Made by a program: the position numbers and the translations under genes. DNA of 48,314 nt from an uncultured Selenomonadaceae bacterium (GTDB lineage Bacteria; Bacillota; Negativicutes; Selenomonadales; Selenomonadaceae), in contig CACYXR010000019.1 of the NCBI GenBank assembly GCA_902778455.1, positions 1-48,314 of the forward strand. Direction: 5' to 3'. Shown here one piece after another: positions 32,355 through 40,424 of the stretch. Under the pieces are notes generated by a model. That model did not search any database. It was given only the letters and a program-made list of their open reading frames with translations, and was not told where the DNA came from. Position 1 is the stretch's first letter. Each line of letters begins with the position of its first letter.

Positions 32355-32413
32355 CTCGCCCGCCGGTCCCCGAAACAGTCCACTGGACTGTTTCGCCCCA
32401 TAGGGGAGGGCAA
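32355..32413. repeat. Palindromic repeat, short copy, between transporter and sigma genes
   Basis: Contains CGAAACAGTCC-ACT-GGACTGTTTCG (32371-32395), a perfect hairpin, flanked by opposed CCTCGCC and GGGAGGGCAAG arms. Related to 43204-43390, which has the same AACAGTCCA-TGGACTGTT core. It could reduce read-through between the sigma gene and the preceding transporter gene. Confidence 0.7.
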
Positions 32414-32420
32414 GTAAATT

Positions 32421-35108
32421 CTACGCCACTTGCCGCTTGACCAGCTCGGCGAAGATGCCGCCCTTCTCGATCAGCTCGTCGAAACCGCCCTCTTCGGCGA
32501 TACGCCCATCGTCCATGACAATGACATGGTCGCAGCCGCGGATTGTCGAGAGGCGATGAGCGACGACGATGCGCGTTGCTTTCAGCTTGTCGAGGCTTTC
32601 CGTAACAATGGCCTGGGAGCGGTTGTCCAGGGCGCTGGTGGCCTCGTCAAAGATCAGGATTGCCGGTTTATTCACGAGAGCGCGGGCAATCAGGAGCCTT
32701 TGCCGCTGGCCGCCGGAAATGTTCGAGCTTCCCTCGCTGATGACGGTCTGCATTCCCATCGGCATTTCCGAGATGTCCTGGGCGATGCCGGCCGCCTCCG
32801 CCGCAATCCACGCATCGTCTTCTGTCAGAAGTCTCGTCCCTACTATATTCGTGAAAATATCTCCGGTCATCAGCTGGCCGTTTTGCAGCACCACGCCCAT
32901 CTGCGTTCGAACCGACGGCAGGGAGAGCTCGGCGAGATTCTGCCCGTCATACGAAACCGTTCCTTTCGTCGGCGTTTCGAACCCCAGAAGGCAGCGCACC
33001 AACGTGGATTTCCCGCAGCCGGATTTTCCGACGATGGCAACGTTTTCCCCGGCACGGATGCGGAAACTGACGTCGTGAAGCACCTCCGTGCCGCCCTCGT
33101 AAGCGAAAGAAAGATGGCTGACCTCCATCGCGCCGGTCAGCGTCTCAGCGTCCATCTTGTCCCCCGTGCTCTCCGGCACTTCCTGCAAAATCGGCCGCAA
33201 ATTCTCAAGCTGAGGCTGGATGCCGAAGAATGTACCGATAAAGCCCATGACGCTGCCCAAGGTTCCGTTGAAGGAGGAATAGGCAGCGCTGAAGGCCATG
33301 AACTGCGCATAGCTGATGCCCTGCTGCGCGGCTTTTCCGCCGGCTCCCGCGTCGCCATTTCCGTTCACCGCGATATAGTAAAGCAGCATGGTCAAAATAA
33401 AAGGCTGGATGCTCGATATAATCGAAGTGTAGTTGTTCTGCCATCGAAGCGCCAGTTGATAGTTCCATTGCGTTCCAAAATCCCGGCTCCATAAGTGATA
33501 CGCCTGTTCCTCGGCGCCCTGTACACGAAACTTCGCAAGGCCCGCGAAGATCTGCTGCACCGTACCCGCCGTCTTGTTGGCCGCTTCAATGATTTTCCGC
33601 TGGAATTCCAGCACCCGGCGAAAGACGAAGAACTCGAAAATCGAGTAGACGATCCAGACGGCAACCGCCGCCGCTGTCAGCTTCAGGCTGTAATAGCACA
33701 TCAGGAAGACGCTCCAGAAGGAGAAGATAAAGCTGAAGACTGTGCCGACGAAATTGCCGGATACAAGTCCTTTAGCGACGCCAAGGCCGCCCATGCGTCC
33801 CGCCAGCTCGCCCACGGTGTAGCGGCGGAAAAATTTCGGCGGCAGCGACAGCAGCCGCTCCCAAAGCGCCGCCTCGGCGCTGATCTCGATCTTTGTCGAG
33901 ATACGCATAATCGCGATGGATCGGACAATGGAAAGCGCCGCCGTCGTAAAGCTTGTGACCATCAAAGCCTGTGTGACGGTGGCGAGCCCCTGCCGATCGA
34001 AAATCGGGATGATATCCTGAAAGATGGTCTCGGTGATGATGGGCGTCGCCAACGGAATCAGTCCTGCAATCAGGCTTGTGAGAATGATTGCGCGATAGTC
34101 CGCTTTCCAGCATTGCCGGAACATGAACTTCAATAAATCCAGCAGTTTCAGCGCACGCACCGGGAAGCCGGCGTAGCAGGCAAAAGCGTCCTTCGCAATC
34201 TGCCGCGCCGCTTCGTCCGTGACGGGAAAGCCCTCCGGATGCTCCGCCGTCACAGCCCGATAACGCTCCGGCGTTTCGGGAATCAGCGCGGCCAGCTTTT
34301 TTTCCTCGCCCCAATAGCCAATCATGACGCCTATGTCTCGTTTATTCCAGCCGTCGGGGAGAGTCACAAGGCGCAGCTGCATATTTCCCTTTTGCGAAAG
34401 ACGGCGCAGGATCCCCACCTGATCCAGCCGCTTTGCCATATCGCCGGAGATGGCAATGCTCTCCGCAGGCATCCCCATCGCTTTTGCGGCCTCAGCGACA
34501 ACAAAGGCCGCCTCGCCGACACCGATTTCGTCCTCCGTTCTTTCGTAACGGATCGGCTCCTCGCCCAACAGACTGCGGATAGAGTTTTCGACGAGCATCC
34601 GCTTGCTCCAGGCGCGGACCTTCATACGGCGGGAAAGCCGCTTATCCTCGGCCCCGAGCCGCATCCCGAGGAACATCGAGAAAATCTGTTCACTCTCCTT
34701 AAATTCCGCCATAAGCGCCTGCTGCGTTTCAGCGTCTTTCAGCACCGTCCCGTCCCGCCACGCCCTCAGCAGATCGTCGCCTTTGTCGGCCAGGAGCCGA
34801 AGCCACGAAACTTCGCCGAGATTCTTGAACCATGTTTCCATCAGCGGCTTCAAGACTTCCGTCGTCTCTCCGTCGAAGGCTGCCTCTTCCAGCTCGGCGT
34901 CCTCAACAGCGCAGAGCACTACGCCGATCTCGCCGAATTCGTCAAGAGCGGGAAACACCGCCTCCCCCTCGCCGACCATCATCAGGAAGAACTGGCGGAA
35001 AGAGACATCGCCCGTCGTGATTGCGTAGACTTCCAAACTGCCAGAAACCACCCTGACAAAATCTTTGTCTTTATTCAGTTCCAACCTTTCCCCTGCGTTC
35101 AGTTTCAT
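32421..35108 (-). CDS. NHLM-type ABC transporter, ATP-binding/permease protein without peptidase
   Basis: 895 residues. A long N-terminal region of about 330 residues starts with a cyclic-nucleotide-binding-like beta fold. It is followed by a six-span ABC exporter domain and an ATPase domain: Walker A GKSGCGKSTL, signature NISGGQRQRL, Walker B ILIFDEATSAL and the switch His in VVAHRLS. There is no C39 peptidase. This long, peptidase-free form is typical of the second ABC protein of NHLM bacteriocin export clusters and probably pairs with the gene at 35124. The gap to the upstream gene is 15 bases. Confidence 0.92.
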   Translation of the reverse strand: MKLNAGERLELNKDKDFVRVVSGSLEVYAITTGDVSFRQFFLMMVGEGEAVFPALDEFGEIGVVLCAVEDAELEEAAFDGETTEVLKPLMETWFKNLGEVSWLRLLADKGDDLLRAWRDGTVLKDAETQQALMAEFKESEQIFSMFLGMRLGAEDKRLSRRMKVRAWSKRMLVENSIRSLLGEEPIRYERTEDEIGVGEAAFVVAEAAKAMGMPAESIAISGDMAKRLDQVGILRRLSQKGNMQLRLVTLPDGWNKRDIGVMIGYWGEEKKLAALIPETPERYRAVTAEHPEGFPVTDEAARQIAKDAFACYAGFPVRALKLLDLLKFMFRQCWKADYRAIILTSLIAGLIPLATPIITETIFQDIIPIFDRQGLATVTQALMVTSFTTAALSIVRSIAIMRISTKIEISAEAALWERLLSLPPKFFRRYTVGELAGRMGGLGVAKGLVSGNFVGTVFSFIFSFWSVFLMCYYSLKLTAAAVAVWIVYSIFEFFVFRRVLEFQRKIIEAANKTAGTVQQIFAGLAKFRVQGAEEQAYHLWSRDFGTQWNYQLALRWQNNYTSIISSIQPFILTMLLYYIAVNGNGDAGAGGKAAQQGISYAQFMAFSAAYSSFNGTLGSVMGFIGTFFGIQPQLENLRPILQEVPESTGDKMDAETLTGAMEVSHLSFAYEGGTEVLHDVSFRIRAGENVAIVGKSGCGKSTLVRCLLGFETPTKGTVSYDGQNLAELSLPSVRTQMGVVLQNGQLMTGDIFTNIVGTRLLTEDDAWIAAEAAGIAQDISEMPMGMQTVISEGSSNISGGQRQRLLIARALVNKPAILIFDEATSALDNRSQAIVTESLDKLKATRIVVAHRLSTIRGCDHVIVMDDGRIAEEGGFDELIEKGGIFAELVKRQVA

Positions 35109-35123
35109 ATCCGCAGCCCTTTC

Positions 35124-37373
35124 TCATTCTTCGCTTTCCCGCTCCTCAATCAACCGCCTGTACGGCCCGTCGTGTTTCATCATTTCGCGGTGCGTACCGC
35201 GCTCCACGATCGCACCCCGCTCCAGTACGATAATCTCGTCGCAGTCGCGGATGGTCGAAAGCCTGTGCGCCACGATCAGGCAGGAACACCCTCGGTGCCG
35301 GATATTTTCCAGCACCTTTTTTTCCGTGATGGGGTCAAGAGCGCTGGTGGCCTCATCCAGCACCAACAGGGACGGATTGTTGGCCAATGCCCGGGCAATC
35401 TCGAGCCGCTGCCGCTGGCCGCCGGAAAAATTCAGCCCGCCTTCGGCCACTTTCGCCTCATAGCCGCCGTCCAGCTTCAGGATGTCTTCATGAATACAGG
35501 CGTCCTGCGCCGCCTGAACAATATCGATTTTCTGCACCGAGGAATCGAACAGCGCGATATTTTCCGCCACCGTCCCCGTAATCAGGAAAATGTCCTGATC
35601 CACCGCCGCGACGGAGTTCAAGATTACGGCGCGGGGCAATTCCCTGCGGGAAATGCCGTCAAAAGCCACTGTGCCGCTCCATTCCTCATAAAGCCCTGTG
35701 ACGATTTTCGCGAGCGTCGATTTGCCGCTGCCGGAGGCGCCCACCACCGCCACCCAGCCGCCGGGCCTCACATGCATATTGAAATCCGTGAGCAGCGGTT
35801 TCTCCAGCGGACTATACCCAAAGGCAACGTCCGTAAGTGTCAATTCCCCGGACAGCCTGTCCCTCGGGAACGTCCTCTCCGACGCGCATGAATGCGCCGC
35901 CTTTGCGCCGACGGCATCGTCCGTCGGATAATTCAACGAGTCCACCTTGTAGCGGCGCACGTCGTTCAAGCGCTGCATCTGCATCTCCGTCGTCTGGAGC
36001 GTGGAGCCCAGCCCCAGCAAAGCGTTGACCGGCGCCTGAAAGCTGCCCATCAAATTCTGGAAGGCCATGAACATGCCCGCGGTCATCGCCCCGTCCATAA
36101 TCGAGAAGCCGCCGAAGGTCATGATCAGCGCGCCGTTGATGCCTCCCAGGAGCGTCGGGAGCAGCGTCACCGACATCGACCACATGGCCGTTTCCTGCGA
36201 GGCGGAGAGCACCTTCGTCTGATAGCCCGACCATTTCGTGAAAAAATCCGCCTCGTCACCGTTCGCTTTGATGGTCTCGATCATGCGAAGGCCGTTCATG
36301 GCGACGCCGTATGCCTTCCCCGCGTCCTGCTGGATACGCATATTGAGATCGGTCAGATGGCGGCGCATCGCGAAAAACATGATAATGCCCACAGAACTGA
36401 ACGCCACGCCGATCAATGTCAGCGTCACGTTATACTGCAAAAGCAAAAGAAGATAGAAAATCGCCACGAGCAAATCCAATACCGCCGTCGCCGCCGGACC
36501 TGAGAGCACGCCGGCGATGGACTCGTTGAACCCGACACGGCCTGCCACCTCCGCCGCGTACCGCTGGTGAAAGAACTGCATCGGCAGCCGCAGGAGATGC
36601 CAAAAATAGCTGGACGAATCGGCCAGCGTCAGCTTCCGCTGCCAGGCGGTCAGCACCACGGCCCGAAGCAATGAAAGCGCACCCGTAACGAGAAATGAGA
36701 AGGTCATGGCGAGGCAGAAATTGAACATCCAGTCGGGGTGCTTCCGCGTCAGGATGTCGTCCATGAAAATCTGGCTCATGACCGGAGACGCGAGGCCGGG
36801 AATAATCGCGCAAAGCTCCAGGATGACGATGAACGTCGCCGCCCATTTGTCCTCCCGCAGCTTTGCCCATATGTCCGCGAAGACATTGTACCGTTTGCCT
36901 TCCTTGACGAAGCCCTCCCCCGGCTCAATGCGGAGCGCGACGCCCGTATAGGAAGTGCGGAACTCCTCAAAGGGCACGGTGCGCCGCCCCATGCCCGGAT
37001 CGTTCAGATAGCAGACGCCGTCTTTGATGCCTTCCAATACGACAAAATGATTGAACTCCCAATGAATAATCAGCGGGAACGGCTTCTCGGGAATCAATTT
37101 CAGGATATCGCTCGCCGTCCATCTATAGCCGTCCGCTTTGCAGTGCCGCGCCCGGGCTGCCCGGAGGACGCAGCTCGCCTTGGAACCGTCACGGTTCACG
37201 CCGCACTCCTGCCGGAGCATTTCCAAAGGAATCCAAAGGCCGTAATAGGCAAGCACCATGCCGAGCGCAGCCGCGCCGCACTCGGTGGCCTCCATCTGAA
37301 GCACCGTCGGCACTTTCACCCGAGAGCCGTCTTCCCCGGAAAACAGCCCAACAATCTTGTCCGGTACGCTCAT
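35124..37373 (-). CDS. NHLM-type C39-peptidase ABC exporter
   Basis: 749 residues. The N-terminal C39 peptidase has all catalytic residues: Cys32 (QMEATECGAAAL), His109 (EFNHFVVLEG) and Asp125 (LNDPG). A six-span exporter domain follows, then an ATPase domain with GASGSGKSTL, NFSGGQRQRL and LLVLDEATSAL. The family cleaves substrates after a double glycine while exporting them, matching the GG leaders of the cargo genes here. An acidic/low-complexity linker lies before the ATPase ('AKAAHSCASERTFPRDR'). Third gene of the exporter operon. Confidence 0.95.
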   Translation of the reverse strand: MSVPDKIVGLFSGEDGSRVKVPTVLQMEATECGAAALGMVLAYYGLWIPLEMLRQECGVNRDGSKASCVLRAARARHCKADGYRWTASDILKLIPEKPFPLIIHWEFNHFVVLEGIKDGVCYLNDPGMGRRTVPFEEFRTSYTGVALRIEPGEGFVKEGKRYNVFADIWAKLREDKWAATFIVILELCAIIPGLASPVMSQIFMDDILTRKHPDWMFNFCLAMTFSFLVTGALSLLRAVVLTAWQRKLTLADSSSYFWHLLRLPMQFFHQRYAAEVAGRVGFNESIAGVLSGPAATAVLDLLVAIFYLLLLLQYNVTLTLIGVAFSSVGIIMFFAMRRHLTDLNMRIQQDAGKAYGVAMNGLRMIETIKANGDEADFFTKWSGYQTKVLSASQETAMWSMSVTLLPTLLGGINGALIMTFGGFSIMDGAMTAGMFMAFQNLMGSFQAPVNALLGLGSTLQTTEMQMQRLNDVRRYKVDSLNYPTDDAVGAKAAHSCASERTFPRDRLSGELTLTDVAFGYSPLEKPLLTDFNMHVRPGGWVAVVGASGSGKSTLAKIVTGLYEEWSGTVAFDGISRRELPRAVILNSVAAVDQDIFLITGTVAENIALFDSSVQKIDIVQAAQDACIHEDILKLDGGYEAKVAEGGLNFSGGQRQRLEIARALANNPSLLVLDEATSALDPITEKKVLENIRHRGCSCLIVAHRLSTIRDCDEIIVLERGAIVERGTHREMMKHDGPYRRLIEERESEE

Positions 37374-37377
37374 AGGT

Positions 37378-38382
37378 TCACCTGTTCCTGAGCCACTGGC
37401 TCAACTTGTGAAAGACTTTCTCGATCGGAGGCTTGCGTTCGATGATGATGCTTCCCTTGCAGAAGCTGCCCGCCGTGACAGGCTTGTGCGTCCCCACCGA
37501 CGAGGTCCAGAGATAACCGGATTCGGAAGTTTCGTCCTTCACCAGGTCAAACGTAACCTCCATCACGGCGCTCTGCTGTGCCTGTACAATCCACTGGGCA
37601 AGCTGGTCGTTGCCGAGACGCTTTTGCATTGCCTGCATAGTAATCGGGTACTGGGAAACGGAACGCACAGTGCCCAGCAGGCTCCCCGTCTGGGATACGT
37701 CCACACCGTTAGGCGCCAGCTGGACCGTCATGCCCGGCCGGATGCGCTTGCCCTTTTCCACCGGAACGTACAGGATTCCCTTCAGATCCTTCCGCCCGCC
37801 GGAAAGCCGAAGCGTACAGACGGGGAGACCGGCGCTGATGGTGGCTCCCTCTGCGACGAGGATTTCATCAACAAGCCCTTCATGGCTGCTGTAAATATAT
37901 TCCGAAGCGTCCTTTTGGCTGCGGCGCATGTCGTATTCCTGTACGCGGTTCATCGCTTCCCGTTCGCTGGTGGCCATCTCCGGCCCATACTGCGCCATAC
38001 GCGTTGCAGCGTTTTCCTGAACCATATCGATATGAGCGATGCGGTCGCCCTTTTCCACTTTATCTCCGGAATGGACGTAGATTTTGTCGAGTCTGCCGCC
38101 AATCACCGAACTCACATTCACGACCCCATTGGGATCCATGATTATCCCCAAACCGTCGGCCTTCACCGTAAACGCTCCGAAAATCGACCAGAGAACTACC
38201 GCCACCATCATGACCGCGATGGCAATCAAGCCCATCCAGCTGACAGGCGCCGTAATCGGCAGCACCGTGTCCAGCTTTTCCGGGGAACGCATCTTGTCGA
38301 GGGCCTCCTGGCTGAAAAGGCCGCTGTTCTTCTTGCCGTACCGCGCAGCCGCTCCGGCGTCCGTTACATTTTCCGCCGCCAT
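37378..38382 (-). CDS. NHLM-type HlyD secretion adaptor
   Basis: 334 residues from the ATG at 38382, which overlaps the stop of the preceding gene (TGATG). The segment 'RSPEKLDTVLPITAPVSWMG' before a single membrane span and 'FTVKADGLGIIMDPNGV' after it are typical of the adaptor of NHLM bacteriocin systems. Barrel-sandwich and hairpin segments follow. It should link the inner-membrane ABC proteins to TolC. AAAGGAGG lies ahead of the start. Confidence 0.9.
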   Translation of the reverse strand: MAAENVTDAGAAARYGKKNSGLFSQEALDKMRSPEKLDTVLPITAPVSWMGLIAIAVMMVAVVLWSIFGAFTVKADGLGIIMDPNGVVNVSSVIGGRLDKIYVHSGDKVEKGDRIAHIDMVQENAATRMAQYGPEMATSEREAMNRVQEYDMRRSQKDASEYIYSSHEGLVDEILVAEGATISAGLPVCTLRLSGGRKDLKGILYVPVEKGKRIRPGMTVQLAPNGVDVSQTGSLLGTVRSVSQYPITMQAMQKRLGNDQLAQWIVQAQQSAVMEVTFDLVKDETSESGYLWTSSVGTHKPVTAGSFCKGSIIIERKPPIEKVFHKLSQWLRNR

Positions 38383-39557
38383 CAACCCTCGCCTCCTTTC
38401 CGCTCCTCCATGACGACATCCACCTTGACGCCGTCCTCCAATCCCTCAAAGCTCTCGACGACGACCACGTCGCCCTCGGCCAGCCCAGACAGGATTTCAA
38501 TAAATTTCCCGTCGTTTGCCCCGGTCACAATCTCCCGACGGTGGACGGTCCCGTCGGGCTGAACCGCAAACACCTCTTCATGGGAGGCGTCGACCATCGC
38601 GGCAAGAGGAACGACGAGGCACTCATAGTCCCGATCCGTCCGGATGGAGACGCCGTTGTAAGTCAGCGGCTCCAGCACCCGCGCCCGGTTGTCGATCTCG
38701 TATAGTACGCGCCGGATGCCCGCAGGCTCCGAAAGCGGAGGCGTGATTTCCCTGATCGCGGCAATAATTTTCCCCGTTTTTCCCTGGTTGCCCGCAGCAT
38801 ACTCCGTATCGTAGGCTTTCTTCAGAGACTGGGCAGGGAAATTCAGCAGAACCGTACCGCCGACGGAAAGATGCCGCGTGTGCTTATCATCCAGCGTTAC
38901 CGAAAACAGCAGCCGGTTAAAATCCCCGACGAGAGCCAGCGGCGTTCCGCCCTTCACATAAGAGCCCTCGTGCTGATAAAGAAGCAGCACATTGCCGTCT
39001 ACGGGGGAAATCACATTTTGCCGACTTTCCTGTACCAGATACTGCGCCTGCTGCGCCTCCGCCTCGGCCAATGCCTCCTGCGCAGCTTTATATTGTGCCT
39101 CCGCTTCCTCATACTTTTCCTTCGAGGTGGCTTCTTTCGCCATCAGACGTTCCTGCCGATGGTAGCTGTTGGTAGCTTGGGCGAGCGCCGCCTCCACACG
39201 TCGGACGTTGGCTGAGGACTGCTGGATTTGCAGTGGGATCTGGTCGTTTTCCAAACGCATCAGTACATCGCCTTTATGCACGGCGCTGTTTTTCGTGACG
39301 AACATCTCGACAATGCGCCCGTCGACCAGTGCCATTGCGTCGGCCATATTTTCGCTGTACAGCCGCACCGAATCCATCGTCACTTTCGGCTTCATGCGCC
39401 GTTTCTCCGTCCGCGCCCCGGTCAGCTGAAGCACGCGCTCATCCATTCGACGCGCAATCTGCTTCTCATCGCTGACGTTCAGCCATGTACCGTAAGCGAC
39501 CAGCGCCACGGCCAGCGCGAGAATCGCCGCTATGCCTATGAAAAAATATCGTTTCAT
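38382..39557 (-). CDS. HlyD/RND-type periplasmic adaptor
   Basis: 391 residues with an N-terminal anchor (MKRYFFIGIAAILALAVALV), lipoyl halves ('ALVDGRIVEMFVTKNSAVHK' and 'VISPVDGNVLLLYQHEGSYV'), a coiled-coil hairpin rich in Ala/Glu/Gln between them, and a C-terminal beta region. It is a second adaptor, more like those of efflux pumps, so this operon has two different adaptors. This is the first gene of the exporter operon; a strong hairpin lies 75 bases upstream. Confidence 0.9.
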   Translation of the reverse strand: MKRYFFIGIAAILALAVALVAYGTWLNVSDEKQIARRMDERVLQLTGARTEKRRMKPKVTMDSVRLYSENMADAMALVDGRIVEMFVTKNSAVHKGDVLMRLENDQIPLQIQQSSANVRRVEAALAQATNSYHRQERLMAKEATSKEKYEEAEAQYKAAQEALAEAEAQQAQYLVQESRQNVISPVDGNVLLLYQHEGSYVKGGTPLALVGDFNRLLFSVTLDDKHTRHLSVGGTVLLNFPAQSLKKAYDTEYAAGNQGKTGKIIAAIREITPPLSEPAGIRRVLYEIDNRARVLEPLTYNGVSIRTDRDYECLVVPLAAMVDASHEEVFAVQPDGTVHRREIVTGANDGKFIEILSGLAEGDVVVVESFEGLEDGVKVDVVMEERKGGEG

Positions 39558-39631
39558 CGAGCTTTCCTCCTCATAACCAATGCTCGAACATTTTCAAAAA
39601 TATCCGAAAGTGTAAAATCCATTTGACAAAA

Positions 39632-39671
39632 ACACCCAGCAGTGTCAAATACTTTTGACACTGCTGGGTGT
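39632..39671 (-). terminator. Strong hairpin upstream of the exporter operon
   Basis: 18-base perfect stem (39632-39649 with 39654-39671, ACACCCAGCAGTGTCAAA) and a four-base loop, followed on the minus strand by TTTTTGTC. No gene lies directly upstream on this strand, so it is either an attenuator in the operon's leader or insulation from elsewhere. Confidence 0.8.
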
Positions 39672-39839
39672 AAAAAGCCTCCTGCCGCAGATGTCTCGTT
39701 TGGAATATCTTTCCGCGCAATCCATACAAACACAGCACCTCCGGCAAACAACGGAGCATCGTCAGCATAATTACTCCCGTCTTTGTGGAATAAAATACGC
39801 TGTATTCCCCGCAAAAAAACGAAAACAGGACAAAGCACC

Positions 39840-40018
39840 TAAGGAACCACTGAATAAGTCCCTCCGCGCCTCTGCCGGGTCTTTTTCCGCCTGTCGTCGT
39901 CAAATCCCTCTCGACGTAGCGATGCTACGCCTTCGAGGTACGCCTTCGAGGGCTTTTCCTAGACAGTCGAAAAAATCCCTCGACAGATGCACGAATTGAC
40001 TTAATCAGTGTTTCCCTA
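39840..40018. repeat. MITE-like repeat, copy 4 (complete)
   Basis: Full copy in the orientation of copy 1: AAGGAACCACTGAATAAGTC at the left and GACTTAATCAGTGTTTCC at the right. The central part has a 13-base tandem duplication (TACGCCTTCGAGG twice). Confidence 0.9.
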
Positions 40019-40256
40019 AAAAAAGACACCGCCGTGGAATCTCTGAATTTGCAGGAGATATCGCTTCATCCAAATTTTCTTCATTATAGCACATTTACCG
40101 CACATTAGAAAGTTTTTCGGCTTTGGGCATGGGGAAAAGCGTATTTTCCCCCCAATTCATGAAGCCGCCCGGACGGCGGATTATATTCGCCTTTCTTTCT
40201 GCTGCCCACCACTTGGGTTATGAAAGTTTTCATATTTTTTTCAGGTTATGTTCGAA
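40019..40256. other. Intergenic, no gene seen
   Basis: A/T-rich stretch with a TATAAT-like hexamer on the minus strand (about 40084-40089) but no open frame below it; probably a relic promoter region cut off by the MITE. Nothing else recognised between the MITE and the parS-like site, nor from 40273 to 40424. Confidence 0.4.
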
Positions 40257-40272
40257 TGTTTCACGTGAAACA
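40257..40272. promoter_or_regulatory. parS-like site (ParB binding)
   Basis: TGTTTCACGTGAAACA is a perfect 16-base palindrome and fits the bacterial parS consensus TGTTNCACGTGAAACA exactly. It is intergenic. By family knowledge it would load ParB for chromosome segregation, which would place this locus in the origin-proximal part of the chromosome. Confidence 0.85.
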
Positions 40273-40424
40273 TTTCAATGAATCGGTATGATAAAATCCC
40301 GACCAGAATTTACGCTTTCTCCCCTTCAGCCACGATAACTTTGGCTGTCGGCCGTGTCCATTTCGTATTTCCTGAACCTTTCCTCAAACGGATATGATTC
40401 TTTGGCCATTCCGTTGTCTTGCTT

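Noticed and set aside
34239..35891. 550-codon open frame on the plus strand
   Set aside because: Antisense to the two ABC transporter genes, without a ribosome site or recognisable motifs.
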